From: Ariolimax columbianus
Taxonomy: Eukaryota > Mollusca > Gastropoda > Stylommatophora > Arionidae
DNA length: 64,000 nt
NCBI GenBank assembly: GCA_036924085.1
Contig: JAVGWX010000012.1
Coordinates: 3,959,249 to 4,023,248, forward strand
Direction: 5' to 3'
A program made the position numbers and the translations under genes. Shown here in pieces: positions 55,101 through 59,934 of the stretch (position 1 is the stretch's first letter; every line of letters begins with the position of its first letter). A model generated the notes under the pieces. The model worked only from the letters and a program-made list of their open reading frames with translations, made no database searches and was not told the DNA's origin.

Positions 55101-58025
55101 CTGAACATATGTGCCCATGGTTAAAAGGCTGACATCCAAACCCTTTGACCATCCACTCCTCATGAGGACATTAACAGATGTTAGCCAAGGTTTCACATTA
55201 AGTAGGCATTTATTAAGCACTGAACAGAGAAGAACAATACAACAAAGAGCAATACAAGCAAGAACACTACAATAGAGAACAATACAAACAAGAACACTAC
55301 AACAAAGAGCAATACAAGCAAGAACAACACAAAGTAAAACAACACAAACAAGGAACGTAAGACAAATAAGGAAATCTTGGAGAAATTAGCACCACTAAGA
55401 GAATTCATGAATTAGATTACAGCCAGGCAGTTCAGATATTTTGGACATGTCAAAAAACATAATTCCTTGCTGAAAACAATACTGGAGAGCAAATATGACA
55501 GAGGTAAACAATGCTTTAAGGGATGGACAGGCAACAACCTGTCAGATTGAAAAATCAAGGCAAGAGGTCTATGGAGATATATTGCAGCTGACCTTTCATG
55601 TGGAGATGGCAACTGAACTGAATTAACAACCTAATCATTTTCATCACAGCTTGTGTTCCTTTATCATATAGTTATATATGTTGTTAAAGGTCTGCAATAG
55701 TAGTTGTTAAAAGTTCTGTATGCTCTCTATTTAGATGTTATTGGAGGTATACAACAACAGTCACATAAAGCCCTACATGTTCTCTATTTAGCTGTTGTTG
55801 GAGGTCTACAACAACAGTTATATAAAGTGGTGCATGTTCTCTATTACTTATTGGAGGTCTACAACAAGTTATATAAAGTGGAGCCGCGTAGCGCAGTGGT
55901 TAGCGCGCTGGCTTCGCATCTGAGTGGTCCTGGGTTCATTCCCCAGTTGAGGCGGTAAAGTTTTTTTCAGACCGCAATGGCTCCCGGGTCGACCCAGCCT
56001 TAAATGGGTACCGGTTCAGTCCGGGAAGTAAAAGCGGCGAGGGAGAGGAGATGGCTACCGCCCGCATTTAGCCGAGCCTTTAATGTTGAAATGTGAGATC
56101 GCTAACACCTCACACCCCTGCGGCAGTAATGCTATGGGATACTTTACTTTTACAACAAGTTATATAAAGTGGTGCATGTTCTCTATTACTTGTTGGAGGT
56201 CTACAACAAGTTATATAAAGCCCTGCCTGCTCTCCATTACTTCTTGGAGGTCTACAACAACAGTTATATAAAGCCCTGCCTGCTCTCCATTACTTCTTGG
56301 AGGTCTACAACAACAGTTATTTAAAGCCCTGCTGTCCATTACTTGTTGGAGGCCTACAACAGTTATATAAAACAATCTGTTCTTTATGTGAACATAACAA
56401 TATAAAAGGCTTGACGAGCTTTCACTGCACAGGGGAACATGAAATAACAAGAAATTAAGTCCAAAACAAAAATCTTCAACTAGAATGCATATTTCATTCT
56501 GTTGTATGTCTCTGAAACATGGAGAACCACAGAAACAACAACCAATTAGATACAGAATTTCACAAATGGGCGTCTGCACAGATTAGAGAGATTCAATTAG
56601 TATGATGAAATCACTAATTAGAATAGTTGGAAAGAACCAGAGCATGACAGCCATGACACACAATAAGGAAACAAGTTGATAACTTGCAAAACAATCCCTG
56701 TTCTAAAAAAAAACTCTTACAAGAGAAGCAGAAAAAAAAACATCTGAAGAATATAGCTCAAGACAAACATAAATGAAACAAAGTAATGACAACAGAGTTG
56801 GAATGAATACCCAAGGACATAAGGACTTGGTGTGTATTTGGTAAAGACATGTGCTCCCCAGGGAAAGGTTTTGATGGATTAATCTAGTCTCCATCTCTTG
56901 CAGTTGTGTTCTTTACTGTGCTGGGTTAGCATAACAGGCACTGCTCTTGTGCACTCCACCTATTTGTTTAGCTAGTTAAAACTATATATTTTTCCCATAC
57001 ACAAAGTATCAAAACAGAAATACTAATACTATTACTAAGTAATTATATTGCTACTTCATGTTTCCATACCTCTTAGAGGTGATGGTGGGAAATGTTATGT
57101 AGCAACAATGACAGATTAGCAATTACCAGTACTGCCAAAAAGCAAAGAGTCTGAGTCCTATAATGATGCATAGGCTAAATGTTACATGTCAATAGGGAAT
57201 ACCTGGAGAGGATGGACACCCAGAGCTGCACCTTCCCCAGGCAAGAAAGCACTTACAAACTTACTGCTGCGGCTGTGAGGGGGAGTCAACAAGTAACCTT
57301 CGTACTTTATAATAACAGAATATTTCATATTATGCTTATTGCTGTACTCCTTGTAATTTAGATAGTAAAAGATAAATGAGTCAAATGCGAGTCCGATAGA
57401 CGGTCGAGTATGGCACCTTCTAATGGCAGACCAGATGGATTTATAATTATTATTTAAAAAAAAGGTTAAGATTTTCATTTTGGCTACCTATCACTATCAC
57501 TATCACTATCAGTAACTATCACCATACACTTACCTGTTTACTTACTAAACAACTAAAAAATAGGGAAGGTAGATTCCAAAGAAGTAATTCTGAAATGATT
57601 CTCAGTACTCAGTCACACTAATGACATTCCGTCACACACACACTCACTTGACTCACTGAACTGCAATCAGGGCAATCTGAACTCAAAAATAAGTGTTGCA
57701 CTTCGTTGTACGAAATCTCTGGGTGGCTTTTTTGACGTGAGAAGAAAATGTCTCTTGCTAACTGCTTTGCCTTCCCTAAGAGTAAGGCATGTAGCCATTT
57801 ACAGCTGGGTAGTAGAACGCGTGTGTAAAGTGACACTGACATATAACATGAGATCTGCGTGTAGATGCAACGGTGCACCAGTGTGGTGACCAGGTTACGT
57901 CTACGACGTGTGCCGGTAGAAATCAGTTACTACAACTTAACACATTTATAATTCTAGCGTACCCTTAAAACGTGGTATCCTTCCGTGCCACCCCCTGGAA
58001 CTTCAGTGCTTGCAGACCCTCCCAT
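24861..58025 (-). CDS. GORASP: Golgi reassembly-stacking protein (GRASP55/65 family), complete, 10 exons
   Basis: Exons, 5' to 3' on the minus strand: 58025-57963, 54430-54350, 46356-46199, 43391-43346, 39552-39466, 37183-37053, 35024-34886, 32767-32698, 29454-29143, 25105-24861. They sum to 1332 nt, or 443 residues plus stop. All junctions keep phase, every donor is GT and every acceptor AG. The protein starts MGGSAS, an N-myristoylation-type signal. Residues about 15-105 are PDZ-like GRASP domain 1 ([38 protein letters not shown]) and about 112-205 are domain 2 ([34 protein letters not shown]). The tail is Pro/Gly/Ser/Thr-rich, like the SPR region. H18 and C103, which in mammalian GRASP55 are reported to bind zinc with Golgin-45, are present at the same numbers. 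Length is close to human GORASP1/2 (440-452). It should tether Golgi cisternae from the cytosolic face. One GRASP gene is usual in invertebrates, so 1 versus 2 cannot be assigned. Confidence 0.96.
25560..26290 (-). mobile_element. LINE APE endonuclease fragment
   Basis: In GORASP intron 9 the minus strand reads [19 protein letters not shown], then MGDFNVKQ, then ANIIFQH and QQIDYILTQ. These are the VYAP, GDFNAKVG and IDYIL blocks of AP-type endonucleases in RTE-like LINEs. Interrupted by stops and shifts, with RT absent. Confidence 0.8.
26335..26540 (-). repeat. Dispersed repeat R1, truncated copy
   Basis: Ends with gattgagaacgaacgcagaa and a gaagaagaag tail. Matches the 3' half of R1 at 26940-27285 and, inverted, 28700-29065, 32040-32390 and 36010-36370. 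Confidence 0.8.
26715..26820 (+). mobile_element. Short CR1-type ORF2 scrap
   Basis: Reads [20 protein letters not shown], like the L-x-Q-x-V-x-x-P-T-R block of CR1/jockey endonucleases. Only about 30 residues, then decays. Confidence 0.45.
26940..27285 (-). repeat. Dispersed repeat R1 with long imperfect flanking direct repeat
   Basis: An R1 copy ending in gagaacgaacgaagaagaag. It is bounded by a 62-bp imperfect direct repeat (26880-26942 and 27287-27350; aataagaggaagaag...ggcttcccactatttg). Confidence 0.8.
27728..28579 (+). CDS. CR1-like LINE ORF1 protein: zinc knuckle, coiled coil, SGNH hydrolase
   Basis: 283 intact residues inside GORASP intron 9, antisense to that gene. C18-x2-C21 and C39-x2-C42 form a PHD-like zinc motif, residues about 45-90 a charged coiled coil, and 120-280 an SGNH/GDSL-type domain with VLVVGDSMV (GDS 125-127), GTNN (176-179) and LHLN around H261. 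CR1-clade LINEs are known to carry ORF1 with such an esterase domain. The usual D-x-x-H has Gly (258) in place of Asp, so activity may be lost or the nearby D256 may substitute. 27350-27727 may be its 5' UTR. ORF2 is missing; an inverted R1 copy follows 120 bp after the stop. Confidence 0.8.
   Translation: MATKTRRNAAKKGQVRLCDLCGKNVSITITLEDEGTVLCRICRVEERQAQMECSIRENEKRLEEIEKRQMEIERKQVKMEEILKKLQSRCSQGSKGDLSEETAHRAESFGEKYAHLGEGSVLVVGDSMVREVDRHLSKQHNMFERMDIGGAKIEDIEGRIKRLDDKGNSHVVVLVGTNNVKRDGTEIIIDKYKSLMRTLKEKKFRKVTMMGILARADGSDYLDSKIIGINLRLQVMCADMGMEFIDVKVGNSKMLDRGGLHLNEIGQHVVAKYMFYHCVRNLN
28700..29065 (+). repeat. Dispersed repeat R1, full-length-like copy
   Basis: Runs from cgttcgttctcaatctcccg to gcgctgctcaacgtcttgat, opposite in direction to the copies at 26335 and 26940. 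Ends about 75 bp short of GORASP exon 9. Confidence 0.85.
29143..29454 (-). CDS. GORASP: GORASP exon 9
   Basis: 312 nt, acceptor tcttcag, donor GTGAGT. Pro/Gly/Thr-rich tail ([33 protein letters not shown]). Phases 1 and 1 match the neighbours. Confidence 0.92.
29570..29815 (+). mobile_element. tRNA-derived SINE
   Basis: A box tggcctagtagttaagtgac (29578-29597) and B box gggttcgatccc (29621-29632), followed by a body with tgccgaagtcggatgcac and ggcacaaaatgaaaaccgca. Those body blocks resemble the middle of R1 (tgctgaagtcggatgtgttg), so the two families may share a core domain. Confidence 0.75.
29900..30190 (-). mobile_element. RNase H-type LINE 3' fragment
   Basis: The minus strand reads [20 protein letters not shown], then [19 protein letters not shown]. 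It aligns with the C-terminal Cys/His end of the element at 40480-41940 ([37 protein letters not shown]). One Cys of the knuckle pair is changed. Confidence 0.85.
30365..30575. repeat. About 60-bp tandem repeat, 3.5 copies
   Basis: Unit acatgtctggtctgatggac plus atcagggtcatagaaacatg plus ccatgtgt. Few substitutions. Confidence 0.93.
30655..30780. repeat. 62-bp tandem duplication
   Basis: Two copies containing gacatcagactcaacaaatg and aaagtaccagcataggaggt. Confidence 0.85.
31445..31890 (+). mobile_element. LINE 3' fragment with a 93-bp segment triplicated
   Basis: The third copy and its continuation read [19 protein letters not shown] and on to an ATEVEIKTINQ-like region, the RTE-type LINE C-terminus (W-x-G-H-V-L-R-x-x-x-x-x-I-T-R). 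The segment 31445-31752 is a three-copy tandem repeat of the part ending DAIT. Confidence 0.75.
31855..31995 (+). repeat. Dispersed repeat R4 copy
   Basis: Starts cctgaaaggggagct, then a degenerate middle, and a cattctgtagaaac...tataaaaaccaaca end. Confidence 0.6.
32040..32395 (+). repeat. Dispersed repeat R1 copy
   Basis: Diverged copy: tctgctaccaagccctgaa, gtaatgcgttgtgttgta and gcactgctcagcatcttcat blocks keep the same order as in 36010-36370. Confidence 0.8.
32500..32625 (+). mobile_element. LINE 3'-terminal scrap
   Basis: Reads [12 protein letters not shown] then a stop and a 3' tail tctaagaacaagacac. The same VAAL...T motif and tail occur at 52980-53215. Confidence 0.55.
32698..32767 (-). 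CDS. GORASP: GORASP exon 8
   Basis: 70 nt, acceptor gtcaccag, donor GTAAGC. Encodes [21 protein letters not shown] 43-bp minisatellite begins about 110 bp upstream in the transcript sense. Confidence 0.88.
32875..33772. repeat. 43-bp minisatellite, about 21 copies (GORASP intron 7)
   Basis: Unit ttggatcatacatatcacct plus tttgtttggaggttcatgttgtc. The left edge has shorter units lacking ttg. Starts about 110 bp from exon 8. The three frames are all open, producing overlapping spurious frames. Confidence 0.96.
34074..34165. repeat. 56-bp tandem duplication
   Basis: Two copies of gagacagtggatcac[c/t]agtgg plus ggttgttctcatgtca. 33790-34070 shows nothing recognised. Confidence 0.85.
34335..34665. 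repeat. 45-bp minisatellite, about 7 copies (GORASP intron 7)
   Basis: Unit gatcagtatatttcacctga plus ccctgattactctcaactccacctt. A lone monomer-like segment is at 46738-46785. The array ends about 220 bp from exon 7. Confidence 0.94.
34886..35024 (-). CDS. GORASP: GORASP exon 7
   Basis: 139 nt, acceptor ccacag, donor GTCAGT. Encodes [18 protein letters not shown], the end of PDZ 2, and the start of the Pro-rich tail ([13 protein letters not shown]). Confidence 0.95.
35060..35685. other. Intronic DNA with an R4-like scrap, no gene seen
   Basis: 35260-35420 has weak R4 blocks (gctccccttaatt, gcactaggctagcaacctca). A short duplication of aatggatcagacaaataat lies at 35592-35642. Confidence 0.5.
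35690..36585 (+). mobile_element. LINE APE endonuclease fragment interrupted by R1
   Basis: The left part reads [19 protein letters not shown], then [18 protein letters not shown]. The right part reads [20 protein letters not shown], then [12 protein letters not shown] (the counterpart of the MGDFNAKVG block). This is the start of an RTE-like LINE ORF. R1 splits it at about 36000-36370. Several stops; inactive. Confidence 0.85.
36010..36368 (+). repeat. Dispersed repeat R1 inserted in a LINE, with 13-bp target duplication
   Basis: Flanked by caaaggagaattc at about 35996-36008 and again at about 36364-36376. In the opposite reading the element ends in a gaagaagaggaagaag tail, so its own sense strand is the minus strand. 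About 355 bp, no tRNA head seen. Confidence 0.85.
36590..36780 (+). repeat. Dispersed repeat R3, copy 2
   Basis: Second copy of the family at 393-600, placed directly after the endonuclease fragment. Confidence 0.75.
37053..37183 (-). CDS. GORASP: GORASP exon 6
   Basis: 131 nt, acceptor tttttcag, donor GTAACT. Encodes [20 protein letters not shown] through [10 protein letters not shown]. The Ser codon at the end is split with exon 7. Confidence 0.96.
37330..37800 (-). mobile_element. LINE RNase H C-terminal fragment
   Basis: The minus strand reads [20 protein letters not shown], then [13 protein letters not shown]. The H-x-x-x-x-G-N-E-x-A-D motif is the last catalytic block of RNase HI domains in non-LTR elements. 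It resembles [20 protein letters not shown] in the element at 40480-41940 but is clearly diverged. It sits 150 bp upstream of GORASP exon 6, on the same strand. Confidence 0.8.
37830..38000 (+). repeat. Dispersed repeat R4 copy (3' half)
   Basis: Contains agtgactaaagagggttgtg, then gaggccagcaacctta, then tgaaatacaggcttcttgta and a gcttcacattggagtgaaaa end, shared with 43190-43260 and 44110-44200. Confidence 0.65.
38260..38762. repeat. 28- to 33-bp CA-rich minisatellite (GORASP intron 5)
   Basis: Unit cacaacagacatccccaacc plus acacacgtgtc or shorter forms without the central acgtg. About 16 copies. Confidence 0.94.
38930..39440. repeat. Degenerate ttcactcaaacagacaga repeat
   Basis: Irregular 25- to 45-bp units built of aaaccatcattcactcaaac and cagacagac. 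It reaches to within about 25 bp of the donor of GORASP exon 5. Confidence 0.88.
39466..39552 (-). CDS. GORASP: GORASP exon 5
   Basis: 29 codons, acceptor ccaacag, donor GTAACT. Encodes [15 protein letters not shown] through GADSVLHE, the start of PDZ 2. A (cagaca)-rich repeat begins about 25 bp into the downstream intron. Confidence 0.95.
39760..40100. repeat. About 35-bp minisatellite, about 9 copies
   Basis: Unit aatctatctggtcatcttta plus gaaggtgtcttc[c/t]at. Lies about 210 bp before exon 5 in transcript order. Confidence 0.94.
40480..41945 (-). mobile_element. 5'-truncated non-LTR retrotransposon with RNase H (jockey/I-like)
   Basis: In order on the minus strand: RT C-terminal region ([38 protein letters not shown]) at 41911-41675; a linker; RNase HI with [35 protein letters not shown] at 41421-41038; the final block [20 protein letters not shown] at about 40990-40920; then a Cys/His end ([20 protein letters not shown]) at about 40700; and a 3' tail of gaagaagaag at about 40480-40495. 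Several frame breaks and a stop. The RNase H acidic residues are visible. The 5' break adjoins the 22-bp array. Confidence 0.9.
41965..42784. repeat. 22-bp minisatellite, about 37 copies (GORASP intron 4)
   Basis: Unit atgaaacagctaaatctgacag. Nearly perfect; the clear exception is tgactaatgaaac at about 42552. Abuts the 5' break of the LINE. Confidence 0.98.
42840..43265 (+). repeat. Dispersed repeat R4, longest copy
   Basis: Starts ggggagcacagaatagtaac, passes gttgggcatggagcagg and cctcatcatgtagaaac, and ends in cttgtaaaggggccatacgc, ccacttgaggtgaagaggtg. It shows that the short R4 copies are parts of a unit of about 420 bp. Confidence 0.75.
43346..43391 (-). CDS. GORASP: GORASP exon 4
   Basis: 46-nt microexon-like exon, acceptor attacag, donor GTATGT. 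Encodes [15 protein letters not shown], including Cys103. Confidence 0.95.
43745..43905 (+). repeat. Dispersed repeat R4 copy
   Basis: aatagtaacactgtaacctg, gttgggcatggcactggcaa and catagaaactttaagccata in the standard order. Confidence 0.75.
43975..44215 (+). repeat. Dispersed repeat R4 copy
   Basis: tcgtaagaggtgactaaaga, ggcaagcaacctcatcatgt type blocks, cttcctgtaagtgatcacgt, gtttcacattaagcaaaaaa. Confidence 0.65.
44276..44812. repeat. 28/42-bp minisatellite, about 18 copies (GORASP intron 3)
   Basis: Unit agccagatacaataaacttg plus gctaccagc. Longer units carry an extra acagatgacttgg at both edges of the array. The right edge passes straight into LINE coding sequence. Confidence 0.95.
44812..45440 (+). 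mobile_element. LINE RT C-terminal fragment
   Basis: Reads [20 protein letters not shown], then [14 protein letters not shown], then [20 protein letters not shown], then [14 protein letters not shown]. This is the RTE-like C-terminal series (Y-L-G-S ... V-L-Y-G-S-E-T-W ... F-I-N-x-C-L-R-R). Frames break after about 45220. Confidence 0.85.
45765..46125 (+). repeat. Three degenerate R4 cores in tandem
   Basis: Blocks such as accatcctgtacaaagtata, aaagcagacctctacaatcc and gatagggaagaaaggaccaa recur at about 95-110 bp spacing. 45450-45760 shows nothing recognised. Confidence 0.6.
46199..46356 (-). CDS. GORASP: GORASP exon 3
   Basis: 158 nt, acceptor cactag, donor GTCAGT. Encodes [20 protein letters not shown] through [11 protein letters not shown]; the last Arg codon is split with exon 4. 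Confidence 0.95.
46738..46785 (+). repeat. Lone monomer of the 34-kb minisatellite
   Basis: cttgatcagtatatttcacg then accttgattactcttcgctc: one unit of the 45-bp repeat arrayed at 34335-34665. Confidence 0.75.
46899..47172. repeat. About 70-bp minisatellite, 4 copies (GORASP intron 2)
   Basis: Unit cacttgatccccgacagcaa plus tgcctgctgtgagaga plus ccccctttccaccacccaac plus atggtgacctctaa. Few variants. Confidence 0.95.
47395..47430 (+). repeat. Dispersed short repeat R5
   Basis: Core ctatttacaactaggaagac then tggagcg. Related to tttacagctgggt cores at 31200, 53460, 57795 and 63450. Confidence 0.5.
47660..48230 (+). mobile_element. LINE RT C-terminal fragment
   Basis: Frames read [20 protein letters not shown], then [13 protein letters not shown], then [33 protein letters not shown], and near the end a [16 protein letters not shown] tail in another frame. 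Matches the series usual in a widespread animal LINE (Y-L-G-S-x-I-x-x-x-L-S-L-D ... T-R-V-W). Heavily frameshifted. Confidence 0.85.
48352..48446. repeat. 30-bp tandem repeat, 3 copies
   Basis: Unit agtcagacatgactgaaaat plus gggctactat; identical copies. Confidence 0.95.
48660..50092. repeat. 27-bp minisatellite, about 53 copies (GORASP intron 2)
   Basis: Unit tcatatattgacatccacca plus acaggag. Virtually invariant: one unit lacks a g (about 49817, tatattacatcc) and the last unit has gaatcatttattgatatcc. Because 27 is divisible by three and the unit lacks stops, long frames are open on both strands, all spurious. This is the largest array in the window. Confidence 0.98.
50280..50530 (+). mobile_element. 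LINE 3' fragment
   Basis: Reads [19 protein letters not shown], then a shift, then [14 protein letters not shown] and IQDAADL. It is closely similar to 55395-55625 ([20 protein letters not shown] ... ADLSCGDGN). 50540-51240 shows nothing recognised. Confidence 0.7.
51245..51545 (+). repeat. Dispersed repeat R2 copy
   Basis: catggcagcctggctaacaa, accacctggaggaccccggt and ctcgggatgtgaggaaagta blocks as in 15250-15540. Confidence 0.8.
51680..52020 (+). mobile_element. LINE 3' fragment
   Basis: [23 protein letters not shown] reading with later [15 protein letters not shown] and [10 protein letters not shown]. The same C-terminal series as at 31445 and 52980, so one family of RTE-like 3' ends. 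A frame break lies near 51740. Confidence 0.75.
52021..52975. other. AT-rich intronic stretch; one unexplained open frame
   Basis: 52112-52441 (plus) is open for 109 codons, with [16 protein letters not shown] and later a Ser/Glu/Asp-rich [10 protein letters not shown]...TESDAEDEG part followed by a basic end. It resembles the acidic N-terminus of a DNA-transposon protein, but no TIR, catalytic core or second exon was found. Not called as a gene. Confidence 0.3.
52980..53215. repeat. About 90-bp tandem repeat, 2.5 copies, made of a LINE 3' end
   Basis: Unit contains aagtgg[a/g]gggagtttgttg, ctgccttagaagacaccac and caccaggtgtgatgctcact. Translates as [15 protein letters not shown], the LINE C-terminal end. 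53230-54340 holds only an R5 core at about 53455-53490. Confidence 0.8.
54350..54430 (-). CDS. GORASP: GORASP exon 2
   Basis: 27 codons, acceptor ttttcaag-type AG, donor GTTAGT. Encodes [20 protein letters not shown] and on to TTRL, the first half of PDZ 1. Phase 0 on both sides. Confidence 0.95.
54530..54660 (-). repeat. Dispersed repeat R4, inverted copy
   Basis: The reverse complement reads gggagcatagaatagtaaca, ttgtaacctgccaggcatgt, ggctggctacctcatcctct. About 100 bp upstream of GORASP exon 2 in transcript order. Confidence 0.8.
55205..55345. repeat. A-rich tandem repeat (agaacaatacaacaaagagc)
   Basis: Units of about 20 and 40 bp, five or more degenerate copies. Confidence 0.85.
55395..55625 (+). 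mobile_element. LINE 3' fragment
   Basis: [20 protein letters not shown] then [19 protein letters not shown]-x-F-G-H-V and the ADxSxRDGN-type end of a LINE ORF. Sister of 50280-50530. Confidence 0.75.
55720..56365. repeat. About 53- to 57-bp minisatellite interrupted by a SINE (GORASP intron 1)
   Basis: Unit ttggaggtctacaacaacag plus ttatataaagccctgcctgc plus tctccattacttc. About seven copies, split by the SINE at 55882-56150. Confidence 0.92.
55882..56150 (+). mobile_element. tRNA-derived SINE, complete, with 22-bp target duplication
   Basis: The A box (tagcgcagtggttagcgc, from 55889) and B box (gggttcattcc, about 55932-55942) lie in a tRNA-like head. The body contains accggttcagtccgggaagt and aaaagcggcgagggagagg, and the tail is tactttacttt. 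It is flanked by the 22 bp 55860-55881 and 56151-56172, which are identical (tacaacaag...aaagtgg). The well-preserved boxes suggest a fairly recent insertion. Confidence 0.92.
56400..56700 (+). mobile_element. LINE RT C-terminal fragment
   Basis: Reads [20 protein letters not shown], then [12 protein letters not shown] and YDEITN: the L-L-Y-G-S-E-T-W-R-T-T block and what follows. Frames are broken by stops. Confidence 0.75.
56701..57962. other. Rest of GORASP intron 1, no gene seen
   Basis: Holds a short (cactat)n run at about 57486-57510 and an R5 core at about 57785-57815. Otherwise nothing recognised. Confidence 0.5.
57963..58025 (-). CDS. GORASP: GORASP exon 1
   Basis: 21 codons from the ATG (58025-58023) to AGG, then donor GTACGC. 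It encodes the myristoylation-type start and [11 protein letters not shown]. Phase 0. Confidence 0.93.
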
Positions 58026-58540
58026 CACGAATGTACAAGTTTAAAGTGAGTAAACTGTCAAAGTTGTTGTTATGCACCATACAACAAAACAAGATGGCCT
58101 CGACGTGGCAGTCATCGTAACTTGGGGTTATTTCCGCTTCACAGATAAATAATGAGTGGTTTCCCTTGATAATTATCACCTCCTACAGACGGTTTACTTA
58201 ACATCATTATACTGGTTTACAAGACTCTCCGGAGTCTTGTGTACAACCAGTTTTTGTTTCGTTTTTCCCGTAACCGAAAGAGGTCGCTATGACTCCACTC
58301 AGCGTGTGAGTGATGTGTTTTGTGCATTTTGCTAGCCGGGCAGGGCCAAATCTCTCCAGGGCGATATGTTTTAGTCCGTAGGCGTTATTGTCCGTGTGAC
58401 CTTTCACTGACTTTCAGTTCACAGCCACACACAGAAAACGACACTAACTGCAAATAGACGAAGGGCCTCAATCTCGTGAAGTTCAACTGTGTGCACTAGA
58501 CTGTAGAAATACAACACAAAGTAACATAAATACTATTTCA
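58026..58540. promoter_or_regulatory. GORASP upstream region
   Basis: DNA before the GORASP start codon. It contains caagatggcctcg at 58089-58101, a YY1-like AAGATGGC site common near animal start regions, and a hairpin with 9-bp arms (acaagactc, gagtcttgt) at about 58217-58238. No TATA box is evident. The transcription start cannot be set from sequence. Confidence 0.35.
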
Positions 58541-58789
58541 AATAAGCAATACCTATGTTCAGACCAAACCCAACACAGGGTATTGTGAATGCACCAACGA
58601 TCAAAGCACTGACATCACCTGGATCTAATTCTTGTCAGAAGATATCTCCTCAAGTATGTGTTCCTGACGTGCTTGTACCACAGTTCAAACTGCGGAACCG
58701 ATCATTCAATAGTTCGCTGTATAATCAAATTACAGGGGAAAAGTTCCACAACACCGCAGGCAAAGGCAAGCCACAAATCGACATAAGTA

Positions 58790-59885
58790 GAATGTCGGAC
58801 CCTGCGCTTATCAAGAGATTTGACAATGGTTAATAATAAACTCTCAATATCCCTCATTATGATATCGCTGCTACAGAGACCTAGCAACATCCCTGAGATG
58901 TCATCCATAGAAATGCACTTGCTACATTTGGAAGAAGAACTGTTAAATCAGATGACTGCTTTGAAGTGAAAGTGAAGGATATGACACCCGTCATTGAGGC
59001 TAGGCGCGCTGCTCTGATTAAATACAAGCAGGTTCCAAATGCAGTTACTCTGTATAACTTAAAGAGTTCGCTGTGTCACTCAAATTCAATACTGACGAGA
59101 AAACTACAGATAAAGGAGAGCAGACGGAGCGATGAGTCGAGCACTATTCTGATCTTTACTCTTGTGTCAATATAGTCACTCCTACAGCACTTGACGCTGT
59201 CAAAAGTTATCACTGTATGGGCAAGCTGGACATAGAACAAGCTACAGTAGATCTGAATAAAGCCATTGACAGCTTGACCCTGGGCAACGCATCAGGCAGC
59301 GACGGGATCCCAACTGATCTGATCAAACACTGTGAGGGCACACTCTTGCAACCGCTGTACATGATGTTATGTCAGTGCTGGAATGAGGCCATTATACCTC
59401 AAGATATGAAAGATGCACACTTAGTAACATTTTACAAGATAAAGGTGATAGAAGTGACTGTAATAGCTATTAAGGTGTCTCTCTGCTCAGTGGTGTACGC
59501 AAATTCTTCACCAGAGTAATCTTACTAAGTCTACATAAATTGGCTGAACGTGTGTATCCGTAGTCACAGTGTGGATTCAGGTCTGGACCGTGTGTATCCG
59601 TAGTCACAGTGTGGGTTCAGGTCTGGAAGATCAACGATCCACATGATTTTCTCTCTTCGACAACGTCAGGAAAAGTCACCTAAGCCGAATCAACTCTTTT
59701 ATATCACCTTATTTGACCTGACAAAATCATTTGATTTGGTTAGTAGGGATGGACTCTTCAAATTCCTCACTAAAGTAGGCTGTGAAAACAAACTGCTACG
59801 ACTAAAAATATCTTTCAATGAAGGCATGCAAGGAACAGTCCAATTTGATGGTAGTAAATTACAACCATTGGTATTCGAAGTGGTG
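58790..59885 (+). mobile_element. LINE ORF2 fragment: linker and RT N-terminal half
   Basis: In order and across frameshifts: ISRMSDPALIKRFDN; NALATFGRRTVKSDDCFEVK; MTPVIEARRAALIKYKQVPN; LDIEQATVDLNKAIDSLTLG, NASGSDGIPTDLIKHCEG, CQCWNEAIIPQDMKDAHLVT (59217-59500); MIFSLRQRQEK, LFDLTKSFDLVSRDGLFKFL (59643-59885). These are RT fingers and the first palm block with the F/A-Asp of DLTKSFD. The second Asp block (YADD) is lost. A 41-bp tandem duplication at about 59550-59632 (tgtgtatccgtagtcacagt) sits inside it. The open stretch from 58555 may be the same element's 5' part. Confidence 0.88.
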
Positions 59886-59934
59886 TAAAGCTGAGCTGTA
59901 GTTATTTAGCTGTTATTATATCCCAAAGTTATTT

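Noticed and set aside
58217..58238. Hairpin resembling an intrinsic terminator
   Set aside because: Eukaryotic context and no U-tract; left as part of the GORASP upstream region.
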